Assembly: GCA_964023205.1 (NCBI GenBank)
Contig: OZ026837.1
Span: 15,353,479-15,417,478, forward strand
Origin: Lutraria lutraria
Taxonomy: Eukaryota; Mollusca; Bivalvia; Venerida; Mactridae
Direction of reading: 5' to 3'
DNA length: 64,000 bases
A program made the position numbers and the translations under genes. Below the pieces are notes generated by a model. It searched no databases, was not told the DNA's origin, and saw nothing but the letters and a program-made list of their open reading frames with translations. Positions 1-10,872 of this stretch are shown here, in pieces (within the stretch, counting starts at the first letter, position 1; every line of letters begins with the position of its first letter).

Positions 1-195
1 ACATTCATATTTCTGAGTTCAAAGTAACGTCTGTATGTTCATATTTCAGAGCTTATACTCACGTCTGTACGTTTATATTTCTGACTGTGTGTTCAGATTT
101 CTAAGTAAATACTTTCGTCTTTGTGTTAATTTTTTAGTTTAAACTTATGTATGTTCATATGTCAGAGTTAAATCTTAATCTTCATATTTCTGAGT
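1..195. repeat. Degenerate minisatellite, cut by the left edge
   Basis: Imperfect repeats built on a core like GTTCATATTTCTGAGTT followed by a CGTCTGT-like segment. The first units are 34 bp apart; later ones are 20 to 34 bp apart and more diverged. About six units are visible and the array runs off the window. No coding or RNA signal is seen in it. Confidence 0.6.
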
Positions 196-1284
196 CGCCC
201 AGAGGGGGCAAAGTGACAATGAATATGATGGTTAGTTTTATTTCAGGATTCAGGGGTGGTGGGAAAAAGTGGCCATGAGGGTAAAAATTGCCAAGAGTGT
301 ATGATTTAATTATATCTGAAGACATTTTTAGTAGAAAAAGTGACCAAGGGTGTAACACAATTTACCAAAAAAGGATCAAAACTTTTTAAGTAAAATGAAT
401 CTAAACTAAATAATATATTTTTCCATAATATATTAATCCTATAAATCAAGTATATCAACTGTTATTGTGCAGAAATGAACAGACACTGCAATATCATAAT
501 ATATATCACACAGACACTTTGGGCATACAGAAACAGAACAGGACAGATACTTTATTAAGACTTAAGCATTACAGCCCGTCGTCATATAAATATAAACACA
601 CACTTACATGCGTGAACTATAGGCAACATTTTACAAACATTGAAAATAACATAAAATGTAACATCATTCACAAAAAAGTGTTTTAGTATAGTTTCATTGT
701 TGAGATTATTTGAATTTTGTACCGATTTATTTCATGAAGAAGACTGTCTGGGCTCTTCAGCAGATAGAGACTGACCTACTTTTATTAAGAGTACGATGGT
801 AAAAACGGGCAAACACTATTATTTAATAACATTTAGATATTTACAGGTGTGCTTTAAGTGATTTCATGAATATTTAATCTTCAAATGCATTCCATATTTA
901 GATGATTACACTCTCAAATTGACAGTAATTACGCACTATCCCTGCGGTGACACGTTTGAATACATGATTTAATTTTCATTCTTCGTCCTTAATTGTGATA
1001 GGAAATGATCGTAGCGGTTTATTCAGCCATATCTCATTAACATTGTAATCTTTACTTCCTACACTTAGCGTATTTCGCGGACAATTGAAAATAAAATCAG
1101 CGTTGATGTCCGGCGTGGAATATTAATTATCATAGCCATGGAAAACTGGTATGTTTAGGTCATGGTTTACACCATTCATCATGGGTAACACGTTTACTAA
1201 TCGAGTGACGCTATGCTCATCTAAAATACGTAGTAAATTCAAATGAAATTCTGGTCATCTACAATTTCAAAACAACGTTTTTTT
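196..1284. other. Unassigned AT-rich sequence
   Basis: I see no supported gene, RNA or repeat copy here. A short open frame near 465-686 has no initiation context or recognisable domain. Confidence 0.5.
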
Positions 1285-1479
1285 TGGGAGCTGAACGATA
1301 TAGTTCAACTTTCCATAGCCGCAAATCGCTCGACGCGCATGAATTTTGATGCGAACCAAAGTACTCGTACTACGATTTTCTGCATCCGCGAGCAATTGTT
1401 AAACTAGTTCCTGTTCCATGTTGCTTTGCAAGTCTATGTAAGGTTAGTTTCCATGAGTACTTACAGTGCTTTGATTATA
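1285..1479 (+). repeat. Dispersed repeat family F, copy 1
   Basis: A 195-bp copy of a repeat that begins near TTTGGGAGCTGAACGATA and ends near AGTACTTACAGTGCTTTGAT. Other copies lie at 15264-15432 and 60690-61246, with a 3'-end fragment at 16036-16059. All share the internal stretch TTGTTAAACTAGTTCC. That stretch is the target site of the MITE nested in the 60.7-kb copy, so this copy serves as an empty-site reference. No coding capacity; origin unknown. Confidence 0.7.
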
Positions 1480-1531
1480 GAATCGGATGTATTCGGTATC
1501 CTAAAAAATACAGTAATCAATTCTATTGAAT

Positions 1532-1742
1532 TACTGTGGAATCATTGATTTTCGTTTGGGATTTAATTTCGTGGATTTCGTGGGTCACCTCATCCACGAA
1601 ATCGAATCCGTACGATTTTAAATACAGAGATAAGGCATTTTTTTTCAAAAATCAAAATCCGCGATTTTATGTCCCCACGAAATAGCCATTTAAATTAATA
1701 CCACGAAAATTGAGCCGAACGAAAATAAATGAAAATACAGTA
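1532..1742 (-). mobile_element. TA-flanked MITE family D, copy 1
   Basis: About 210 bp with inverted ends of the form ACTGTGGAATCATT and AAATACAGT, and internal CCACGAAAT / ATTTCGTGG motifs. It matches 5768-5973 and 47018-47223, which lie in the opposite orientation. The CAGT-type ends beside TA suggest a non-autonomous Tc1/mariner-like element; this is inferred from the ends only. No ORF. Confidence 0.75.
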
Positions 1743-2029
1743 TATCTTCATTTCATAATTCAAGCATTAATTTAAATCCAATGTGCTTGTAAATGTCTAC
1801 ATAATTCGTCTCATTCCGCATATTTCTTTAACTGGTTCCGATAGACGAATGAAAAAGTTAACAGCCAGTCTCGGATTTCTCCTGTAAATATACATTATTC
1901 ATTTATAAGTTCATTTATGTGACTCGTCCAGCACGTTGTCTTAATTTCAAATTATTCCAGATTAAACATAAATGTGCGTACATAACTATCTCAACAATTT
2001 AACAATCATACAAAATTAACAAATGTTAC

Positions 2030-2206
2030 ACAGTGCAACCTCTCAAAAGCAACACCCTTGGTGAGTAGTAAATTTATGTTGTTTTTGAAATGTTGTTACT
2101 CTACAGAGGTTAAATAAATAGTTAAATTGTGCAGTTGGGAAAATCATGCTGTAGTTGAAGGGAGGTTTTTGCTCAATAGAGAGCCGCTCTGGAAAGGTTG
2201 TACTGT
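2030..2206 (+). mobile_element. TA-flanked MITE family A, copy 1
   Basis: About 175 bp. It begins CAGTGCAACCTCTC and ends GGAAAGGTTGTACTG, which are inverted ends, and has internal GTTGTTGCTC-like motifs repeated on both strands. At least six other copies occur in the window, at 19.6, 37.2, 44.2, 44.7, 47.7 and 50.5 kb, plus a fragment at 14.3 kb. Ends resembling CAGTNNAACCTCT next to TA fit a pogo/Tigger-like non-autonomous DNA transposon, but no transposase is present. Confidence 0.75.
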
Positions 2207-2519
2207 AAGCAAAACAGATCAATATATCAATAAAATAAACATGTTTTATGTTCACCCTTAGATAGCCAATTTAGCTAAAAGCTTTTTTCTAATGGGGCCC
2301 AAAATCTGCAAACTAAGCATAACAAAATTACACAAGAATATCATTAAATGAAACAAAACATGCCAAGTAATTGTACTTCTTGTTGCTACATTTATTCATG
2401 TAAGTAAATCTAGCATTTATTTAATTCTTAGTTGACACACAACCTAGATAATGATAATTTCATTTTTACATCAATTAGAATCAACCTTTTATTACAAGCA
2501 ACTCAATACAAAATCTTAA

Positions 2520-2774
2520 AGGCCCCATCAGTCATTTAAATTGAGCAATACAGAACAACAGATAAAATGATAGTAAATTTATGAAGTATATTTCATTTGC
2601 TCTAAAACAATATTTATATAATGTTTTTCATTAGGCGCATCTGGTAAAAATGTGATTGAAAAGAAAGTTTCGGAATGTTTTTATTACAAGTAAAAGTCAG
2701 TTTCACTGATAAGACATCTTTCTAGGTAAAATAAGACCTATTTTAATTTTAACATCCAAAAGACTAATGGGGCT
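2520..2774. mobile_element. TTAA-flanked MITE family H, short copy
   Basis: Termini AGGCCCCAT and ATGGGGCT are inverted, with TTAA immediately outside both (2516-2519 and 2775-2778). The right half resembles the copy at 28910-29215, sharing segments such as CATAAGACATCTTTC and AAAATAAGACCTA. TTAA duplication is known for piggyBac and Kolobok elements; which one applies cannot be told here. No ORF. Confidence 0.75.
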
Positions 2775-2949
2775 TTAAACGAAAAAAAACAATAGAATTT
2801 TGATTCTTCGTTTTTTATAACATTTTAAAATTTTAGCATCGTGAAGACAATTGCAATGTATGCAATTGTTCTAATTTTACAAGTCTTAAACAACATTCCA
2901 ACAAAAACAAGGTATCTGATGACAGTACATTGTCTCATGTTTTCAACGT

Positions 2950-3087
2950 TGTCAATAAAACATGCATCTCTTTTTTAGCTGAATTTAAAACGTTGTTCTC
3001 TTGGGTAATAATGAAACATCAAACGTGACTACATGAAATACATTTTTGTATAGCATTCAGCGACACAAAACGCATGTTTTATTGACA
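2950..3087. repeat. Inverted repeat with 16-bp perfect arms
   Basis: TGTCAATAAAACATGC at 2950-2965 is the exact reverse complement of 3072-3087, with about 106 bp between. It could be the remains of a small foldback MITE or a chance stem. No other copy was noticed. Confidence 0.5.
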
Positions 3088-5522
3088 AGTGTATCGCATT
3101 TTATCAATGGCAACGATATCTTATCTATTAAATGGAAAATTATCATCTGCGCCAATAATCGATTACTTTTTACAATGATATTATTTTATGCCCTCAAATA
3201 GTGAAAGATAGTGTCTATAAAAGTACAAAAAAATGGTATGACGTCATCCCAATGTATGCACATCCCGACCTTATTTGTCTCCATTGGCGTAAAAAGCATT
3301 TTTTTTTTTCTGAACAAGAATTAATCGATCGTGCCAGTAATTAATTATGAAAAATGATTAAAACGATCTTGTGCAATCATTTCCTCTTTTTTATCATAAC
3401 GGTGATCACCATAAAACTTTAAAATGGAACGATCAATCTTGGACAAATTAATTCACCTGCAAACATCTAAATGCAGACAAATTGGGCAAAAATGTTATAC
3501 AATCTCACAGATTATGCCGGGCAGTACTAGTCTCGAATTAGAATTAGTGCTTCTTTCATACAGTATCCAATATTAGGCAATGGTACACAAGCAAACAGCG
3601 CATCAATATTGAAAGGAAATACGGTGACTCTGGAATCATTAGACAAACAACGGATTGCTCCAGTTTCAATAGCTGTTTGTTGACACCCCACATTGATTGG
3701 TGTTGGTGTAATATCGCCAAGTGCGTATGAATATGATACTAGCAAACCATGCATTGTTTTATTTGAGATAAGCAAATGGTCTGAAAAATGAACTAACAAG
3801 TAGAGAGTATGGTATACAGCTTGTGCACACATAAACAGGGACTGCATATAAATATTGTAGTGGTATTGGTGGAAAATGCTTTGGCATGATGATTGCATTG
3901 GCATACCCTTAAACGTAAACAAAAACTTATAAAGTGTTGAAGAAACGAACTGCATAAATGGAAACATTAATAAAGAAAAGAAACAAGAAACAAGAAACTG
4001 TGTTCAATAAAAGCATACTAGTAGGCCCCCAGTGACAGCTTGACTTAATCTCGTACGAACGGAGGGACTGGCGAACAGACGTACATATAGACCAGGCAAT
4101 CTATATATGTCGCCCATCATTTGATCCTGGGGTATAAAACACACTAAACCAACCTTGTAGGTATGACTTCATCCAATCGATTTCTATAATATCAATCCAG
4201 ACTTCTTGATTATTTGTAAACAAAAGAAGAAGGAAGATGCAGGTGCATCAAATATCAGGAACATGTGAAATTCTGTTTAGCCTGTTTTCCTTACTCCAAC
4301 AGCTACTAGTTTCATTGTCTGTTATTATTATTAGTTATCAAATACGGATCAACATACTTGGTTATAAATCAAACTGAATACGTTGAATCTTTTGGGGTAT
4401 AATACTATTGAATGTGTTGTAAAAGATATTGTTTTGGAACTAATAATGCATGGAGGAATTGCATGATTGTAGGAAATTTATTTTGAAGTCTGTTGGCAGT
4501 TTTCATAAAAAAGTATAATCGAAACCATTCTTTTAATTGTAAAGTCTTATTACGATTGTAAAATTTGGACTGAGAAATAATTATCACATGTTTTGTTACG
4601 TCTTATATTTCAACGTCTATATTCATTTATTTTAACGACACAACCATTTCAGAGCCACTCAAGCAAGCGGGCAGAGAATATACAGCAGAACCAGGCTTTT
4701 ATCCTTATTTTGTTTTCTAATAGACTCACATTTCAAAGATTGATTTTCACTAGCTATATTGCAAAGTGCTAACTTTCTATGTATCGATGCTATAGTTGAT
4801 ATGAATGAGGTAGTGTCCGAATCAGATGTGCATAAACCTACGTGTCTACAATAGATGGCTTGCCTTTTGGAGGAAATATACATCATACAACTCCTTATTA
4901 TAATTAACCGCTGTCATAAAAATACAACATTGATAATAGAATATAAACTACTCTGCAAGTACTTCACAGAGTTGAGGAACTAGATGCATAGGTCATGACC
5001 TCGTAGCGACATAATTAGACTTTTATGACAGCTTATGTTGTTGAGAAACAACAACTGAACAATAGGCAATGTATCAGACGGAATGTCCATCATTCACCGC
5101 TTTTAATTGACAATACCATTGTATAAGTGAATGCTGAATATCTGATACGAGGTTATGTAGTGATAGGAATAAAGATATTGTAAATATTTTACAAGGCACA
5201 TTTACGATTTTATCTCCAAGGACTTCGATTTGTAGCAATACAGAGAAAGTCGAGATTTCGCGACAGATTTAAAAAATGTGTCACCATGTCTTCTTATGAA
5301 TTTAACAAGACTTTATTTCGTGTCGATGTTAAAGAAAAAAGGTTACAGATCAAATTCCTAACAAATAAAATGAAACATGGGCATTATATCACATTAGACA
5401 CAATATAATTATGGTACACATGTACTTGATTCCTGTTGTATGTTTTACCACATTTGTTAGATTGTAATAGGTGTTACACACGGTCTAATGGTGCCTTTAT
5501 TTGTACATGAACATTTAGGTCT
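3088..5522. other. Unassigned AT-rich sequence
   Basis: No repeat copy or RNA gene is recognised. The longest open frame in the window lies within it on the minus strand (3527-3967) and is listed separately. Short poly(T) runs only. Confidence 0.5.
3527..3967 (-). CDS. Longest open frame in the window, function unknown
   Basis: A 146-codon frame from ATG to TAG on the minus strand. I do not recognise a domain. The first half is rich in phenylalanine, tyrosine, histidine and serine, as random AT-rich translation would be. The second half (about residues 84-146) has a more protein-like mix, with several prolines and five cysteines spread over roughly 60 residues. There is no signal peptide, clear membrane segment or flanking splice-site pair that I can defend. 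No neighbour gives context. It may be a chance frame, or its second half may be an exon. Confidence in a real gene is low. Confidence 0.15.
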   Translation of the reverse strand: MFPFMQFVSSTLYKFLFTFKGMPMQSSCQSIFHQYHYNIYMQSLFMCAQAVYHTLYLLVHFSDHLLISNKTMHGLLVSYSYALGDITPTPINVGCQQTAIETGAIRCLSNDSRVTVFPFNIDALFACVPLPNIGYCMKEALILIRD

Positions 5523-5745
5523 AATATGTCCCTTTTCGGAGAAAATGGGGTATATTGCTTTGCACCTGTTGGTCGGTGGGTCGGTCAAACTCACAGTGAC
5601 CTTCAGCAATAAACTGTCTGACAAATAACTAGAGAACTATATGGCCTAAGGTCCTCGGATTTAATTTCAGAGGTTGGTCATCACATGTAGATTACCCCTA
5701 TTGAATTTAAAGTCAGTAGGTCAAAGGTCAAGGTCATACTATCCA
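5523..5745 (+). repeat. Mollusc-type dispersed repeat with nuclear-receptor motif
   Basis: Contains GTTGGTCGGTGGGTCGGTC, then GACAAATAACTAGAGAAC, GTTGGTCATCACATGTAGAT and AGGTCAAAGGTCAAGGTCA in the order I know from a dispersed repeat common in bivalve and gastropod genomes. The copy stops about 20 bp before MITE D copy 2. The assignment is from memory of that family, not from a search. Confidence 0.65.
5718..5736 (+). promoter_or_regulatory. DR1 nuclear-receptor motif plus a third half-site
   Basis: AGGTCAAAGGTCAAGGTCA is three AGGTCA half-sites. The first two are spaced by one base, a perfect DR1 of the kind bound by RXR, HNF4 and COUP-TF receptors; the third follows directly. It lies inside a repeat, so it may be a passenger without function. 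Confidence 0.4.
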
Positions 5746-5767
5746 GTTTGCCTTTATGATATAGATT

Positions 5768-5973
5768 ACTGTAATTTCATTTATTTTCGTTGGGCTCAAT
5801 TTTCGTGGTTTTTACTAAAATGGCTATTTCGTGGGGACTTAAATTCGTCGATTTTGATTTTTGAAAAAATGCATTATCTCTGCATTTCGATTCGTAGGGA
5901 TTTGATTACGTGGATGAGCGACCCACGAAATCCACGAAATTAAATCCCCAACGGAAATGAATGATTCCACAGT
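5768..5973 (+). mobile_element. TA-flanked MITE family D, copy 2
   Basis: A 206-bp copy from ACTGTAATTTCATTTATTTTC to GATTCCACAGT. It carries TTTTCGTGGTTTTTACTAAA and CCACGAAATCCACGAAATT, and is very close to 47018-47223 and the reverse of 1532-1742. The open frame read through it is an artefact of the repeat. Confidence 0.8.
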
Positions 5974-6430
5974 ATTACGTATTAGTTAGTCCACACTGTA
6001 TATTTTGATGATCAAGATACTATACATCGTAACCAGTCGCATTAATTATCGAGTACATATGTACCCTTAAGTACACTAAAATCATGGTAAACTTATGAAG
6101 TAAAAAAACCACATGAAAACTCAAATATCGAAAAAGTCATAAAAGCAGTTGTAAGTAACACATATAATGCAAATAATTCCACACATATAGATATTACTAA
6201 ATCATCCCTTAAATTATAACCATTATAAATATTCTCTAGCTCACTTCATTATCACGGTCCCTTATACATGTATAAATGATTAGGAAACAGTTTTCAAAAT
6301 ATTTGTGAAGGTATTTCCCCAACAGTTCAACTTGAGTATGAAACCTTTATTCTCAAGTATGTCAACTTATACGGCAAATTTGATGCTAATGTTAATTTTA
6401 CAATTACTTATTAATATTATTGATTTACTT

Positions 6431-6592
6431 CATCGGGATTAATGTCATTTTCAACATTATTTCAGTTATGTCGTGGCGGGCAGTTATCCTAACCAGCTTT
6501 CCTGGACTTCATTTAGGCCTAAATCAGTACGAACTTATACCCTCTTGACCAGTAGACCAACGCTCTAACCACCGAGCTAACCGGGCGGGCAT
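6431..6592 (-). mobile_element. tRNA-derived SINE family 1, internally deleted
   Basis: Read on the minus strand it starts GCCCGCCCGGTTAGCTCGG, a tRNA-like box A region, and ends with an AACATTATTT-type reverse 3' end and CATCGGG. The middle of the element is missing compared with 12220-12498 and 54769-55041: the box B region and the segment after it are lost. Confidence 0.75.
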
Positions 6593-7041
6593 ATCAATAA
6601 ACAACACTTACGTACAGAAATTCATTTGTAATGTTTATTACTTGTGTACCAATTTTGATTGGCCTTGAAAGTTCTGTGTCCGAATACGATTGTCACATAT
6701 TTAGTGAAGTGGGTGTTTGTCATGTACTATAAACATATTAGATCGCTTGAAAAGCTCATATCGGGGTCGTAAGGCAATTTGATGGACGTATTTCCCATAA
6801 GGCATGCTATCATATTCAATCCAAAATTGTTTTTAGCTATTTAAGTCTCCTTGTGCGTCGCCTTACGCTACAAAATCCTCCTCTTGAAGGTATACACCAG
6901 TTCTATACAAACTAATTGCTGTCTATGAATGTTGTTCACTGGTGCTAACATCATCCGATTGTTGCTCTATTGATACTGTTGGTATTGATCAGGTTTCGTA
7001 GTATATTATAGTAGAACTATCCTACTTGTCATCACATGCAG
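6593..7041. other. Unassigned sequence upstream of a candidate exon
   Basis: No repeat copy recognised. The final bases, CTTGTCATCACATGCAG, could serve as a weak 3' splice site for the open frame that follows. Confidence 0.4.
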
Positions 7042-7222
7042 GGTTTCCTATAAACCAGCTGATTGGTCCTGGATTGTTGATGCTAAAACAGTTCATACGA
7101 CCAAATGGTTCGATGCAATGGAATACTTACTTAGATTGAAAAGGATTCCTGGAAGAAACCACGCACCAATAATCAAATATTCCCCCAAAACACCGCCTTT
7201 CGCAAAACCTACCTTAGGCTAG
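7042..7222 (+). CDS. Exon-like open frame, function unknown
   Basis: After CACATGCAG, a possible splice acceptor, a frame reads 59 codons to a TAG at 7220-7222. The frame is open from 6989, but the part before 7042 looks intronic. The translation looks protein-like: it begins VSYKPADWSWIVDAK, has an aromatic middle (KWFDAMEYLL) and a basic, proline-rich end containing RIPGRNHAPIIKYSPK. There is no ATG near its start, so if real it is a terminal exon or a fragment of a retrocopy. I do not recognise the family and found no convincing upstream exon in this window. No paralogue is visible here. The amino-acid mix differs from the Ile/Tyr/Phe/Ser-rich translation typical of the surrounding AT-rich DNA, which is the main support. 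Confidence 0.35.
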
Positions 7223-8224
7223 TTAATCCAATACTTGCCCTTAACATAAGAAAATGCATAAATGGAAGACAAAACACAGCTCCCGGCAAAATTATCAGAA
7301 TTTAATACACACTATTTTTAACTAAGAATTAATCAAAATAATTTAATTAGGTAAGCCATAGTGTGTTATTGAAATGTAATGTACCATTTAAGAGCCAAAG
7401 ACATCAATTCTATTAATATTTGTGTTATATACTCAAACAAGACCATAACTCGCATTACAATGTCAAAAGTGGATCCATTTGTGTTGCTGTTCAATATAAT
7501 TTTCTATTGTTCTTTATTCTCAGTATCTGAGAATAATAAGGGTATAGTTTAACATTGTTTCATTATTTCTCTATGGCAACCTCATCCACCTAAAGTAAAT
7601 TGTTCGTTAGCTGATTGTGTTTCGTTGATTAACTATGCAATTTATTCACAGCTTTGAATGTTTCACTGAAATAGCGAGGACAAAAAAGCTGCAACGGATG
7701 CGATTGGTATAGCTACATGTGTGAAGATTGTTGTTAGAACTGGAATTAAACAGTTGAACCATTATTTGTTAATTTCATTAGTAATGTCTTTATGTTCTGC
7801 TAGTTTATCTTAATCTCACAGGATTGTCTTTATGTATACTGTCAGTGTCACCGAGCTGGGTTGACGTTATACATAAATAACTTGACCTTCATTTCAAGCT
7901 CTTGTAGTTGACCAGTGATAAGGGGAAACTATCGAATAAACAAAGATTAAGCGCCCATACTGTGTTGCAATACAAACCAAATCAGACAAAAGCCGTATTA
8001 GGTGGTATTCATATATGACTCGATATAAAGTCAACACTTCATACACGTATAGTCTTGATTTCTTTTTGCATAATTTTCAAAAGATTTGCCAATTTCATGA
8101 TTTTGAATTAAATTTAATAAATCGAAATTCTTTCAAATCAAAAATCTTATCTAAGGGTAAGTGTTTCATTGGATTTAACAATCGCACCAATAACCAGGTC
8201 GTTTGACAACTTTCCGAGCATTAA
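7223..8224. other. Unassigned AT-rich sequence
   Basis: I see no supported gene, RNA or repeat copy. A short open frame near 8015-8206 reads as low-complexity AT-rich translation. Confidence 0.45.
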
Positions 8225-8388
8225 CGTTGAAGGAAGACTCCGGGGATACCTAGGTAGGACCACTGACTGGCCAGCTGCGTCACATGTGATTTTACTCTGG
8301 TTCCAAGTTTGGATTCAAACTCACAGCGATTAGAGTCTAGCGATTCCTAGCAAGAGGCTATAACCACTCGACGATGTCCCTATCCATA
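8225..8388 (-). mobile_element. tRNA-derived SINE-like element, Ser/Leu-type head
   Basis: On the minus strand it begins near GACATCGTCGAGTGGTTATA, like a box A, followed after a long variable region by GTGAGTTTGAATCCAAAC, like a box B. The spacing resembles a class II (Leu/Ser) tRNA. The sequence then continues into a non-tRNA body. It does not fold as an intact tRNA, so it is taken as a SINE or tRNA-related repeat. Confidence 0.55.
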
Positions 8389-8877
8389 GATCAAAACACT
8401 ACAATTACTTCTTGTCTAAGGTTTGAATATGAACTTCAACATCGATATATCTTCAATTACAAACATTACACATTAGAATCAGATCACTCTCAAATTGACC
8501 ACTGATTTTATTTACTGGGTAAATGAGTTTTCATAAACTAAAATAAAGAAACCACACGGTAAGGTTTTTTGAAAGAATCAAGTAAAATACAATAAGTTCC
8601 GTAAGCAATGTAACACTATAAATGTAGATAATAAAAGGATTCCTCGAAAACTCATTAAAAACTCTCACTTTCCGAGAAATATCCTCTTAGTCCTTTCATG
8701 GGGGAAGTAGCAGACAGAGCAATGTAATAAACAAACTATATCAAAAGCGTCTCGATAAGATAAGCGGAAAGATGCTGTATGGTAGCGCATGGTTGAATTT
8801 AAACTTATTTATTTTACATCGATTGTAGAGCGAGATATTATAACTGATATTAACTTCTCTCGATAACTGCTTCTTGG
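8389..8877. other. Unassigned AT-rich sequence
   Basis: Nothing recognised between two SINE-like elements. Confidence 0.4.
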
Positions 8878-9008
8878 ATTCTGACCAGTACTCGCGCCGA
8901 AAGAAGGGATTATGAAGGCTCCGGTTAAATTCCGACACTGACCGGATTCGAAGACGCAAACCCCGGGTTAGGAGTCCGACGCTCTACCCCTACACCACTG
9001 CTCCTCCC
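8878..9008 (-). mobile_element. tRNA-derived SINE-like element
   Basis: On the minus strand it reads GAGCAGTGGTGTAGGGGTAG then AGCGTCGGACTCCTAAC and GTCTTCGAATCCGGTCAG, with box A- and box B-like segments in the order and spacing of a tRNA head. The CCT triplet in the central loop is Arg-like. The flanks do not form a 7-bp acceptor stem, so it is not called a functional tRNA. Confidence 0.55.
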
Positions 9009-9446
9009 TAGCACATGGTTTATCGGTACAAGGTATGGTAACATCACAGAAATAAGTATGTTGGTGCTTCCAAATCTTAGTCATCATTATTCACTTGAAA
9101 CAAATATATTCATATTTTTTATTTTTCAAAATCGTCGATTTAAATGTTTGATTTTATCTTATGTTATTAAGCTTCAAAAACGTTTGTTCTATAATTATGC
9201 AAAAACTGTACCCATTGTTCCTAGCACTTCGGACATATAATCAATTGTGTACGTTTTAGGTTCGTTCCTGTATATTGAAACAGCCAGCTCGAACATGCAT
9301 AAGATTCTAGTAACAACAAATTGAATGCATTGTCACCAAACCAGAAGACTGGTTACCAAATAATTCAGTATGTTTTACTTCTGTACCATCACCCAGCTGA
9401 CCATGTTCATCATTCACTTTTTTCACAATGTTCACTATTTCTATGT
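9009..9446. other. Unassigned AT-rich sequence
   Basis: Nothing recognised; a short open frame at 9058-9240 is AT-driven. Confidence 0.4.
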
Positions 9447-9694
9447 TAAAGACGTTTGCTGCAGTTTCCAGTTTTTTCATATAGACATATAGGGAAAATG
9501 AAAACTCCTTCATGATTTGTTAACATAACTTTGCATAATCATAGAATATGATAACAGAAATGTTTTAAGCGAAAACTAATTCGGGGTTGACAAACTCGTT
9601 TTTGAACCCTTTTCTGTCCATAAATTAGAATGTTTGGCTTATTTTAGGCCAATTCAAAGTTTTCATTTTTCCCTATATGTCTATGTGAAAAGAA
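9447..9694. mobile_element. MITE family I, diverged copy
   Basis: Starts TTAAAGACGTTTGCTGCAG. It contains CATATAGACATATAGGG near 9478 and its near reverse complement CCCTATATGTCTATGTG near 9673-9690, so most of it can fold back. It shares these motifs and the core GATAACAGAAATGTTTTAAGCG with 14922-15130, and its ends with 25227-25407. The right end is too diverged to place exactly. Confidence 0.6.
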
Positions 9695-10605
9695 ACCCCA
9701 AAAAATCTGTCATTCAACATAAACCAAAATGTTTTACCACATTCTGATCTGTCCAAAGTTTACAGGGTTACATGGCTTAGCCATTGATGCAACAGATCTT
9801 CATCACGGCTACACACAAAGACAAATTGCCGTGAAAGATTAGTTGACGTATCACTGAATCCAATCATTTGTTGTTGCCAGTAATTCTTATCTTCCGAAAG
9901 AAAATGTTTAGTTGCTTGTCGATTTAGATACAGTACTGTATAATCCAGAAAAAAAACACGAAAAATTAATGAATGTCTGACATTTATCAAAAGTGTAAGA
10001 ATTCTCTAGCCGGCTAATCTACCATATGGATTGTCTTGATCCGATGAGTTATGTAATTCGTCTTCTGCGTCTATAAGATATTTGTAGATTTCTATTAGTC
10101 GCAATCACATGAAGTTTTTGAGGAACTTTTTGTCCGTAGATGGAAAAAAATCTGAATATAACTGAGATTGTCAGATTCATGAAGCAAGCAGATCTCGTGG
10201 GTATGCAACAAAATTGACAATGAAATCACCGAGTGCCTTTGGACATTTGGTTAAGACATAAGGCCGACGAAGCCAGCATAAGTGATCTTAAAGAAACGGA
10301 AACAATCATGTTCTTGTGAATTATATAACATTAGGTGGTTCTCGATTAAGTCATTCAGTGTCAGTAATGGATAAATAAACATGTAAGAAAAAGTATTCGA
10401 GAGCAATGTTCAACCTCTCTAAAGCACTATCTTCGATAATCATTCCACATTCTACATAATTGGCAAATATCGCACCGATTATACATTCACTTGGCCAATA
10501 CCTCATGTATGTATGTGAACATATTCAATTATATAGAGCAACATGGCATACATAGATAAGGTGTACTTTGAGTTTTGTTAAGATTAATTCAAAGTTGATA
10601 GGTAA
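9695..10605. other. Unassigned AT-rich sequence
   Basis: No repeat copy or coding signal that I can defend. Confidence 0.4.
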
Positions 10606-10872
10606 AGGTTTTGTTTATTATAGTGTCACCCCTGTTGAATCGGTCAGCCAAGTTGGCTTATGACACCCATCATTTGTTCGCACAGTCCCTTTCCAATCCC
10701 CCAGGTTCTCTTTATACCGGATGCCTGGCTGAGATGGGCCTATGCTAACCAATGTGTAACTAGCTGGCTCAAAAACCGACGGCATCAGGTCTAACCCAGT
10801 CTCCACTGGTGTTCGAACTTTCGATCCCCCTTTCCGAAGGCTGACACCCTAACCACTCAAACCATTTATCAG
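10606..10872 (-). mobile_element. tRNA-derived SINE family 2
   Basis: On the minus strand the tRNA-like head reads GAGTGGTTAGGGTGTCAGCC then AAAGTTCGAACACCAG, box A and box B like. The body ends in CATAAGCCAACTTGGCTG and GGTGACACTATAATAAAC. The last 110 bp recur at 32783-32893. A 62-codon open frame inside it is a repeat artefact. Confidence 0.65.
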
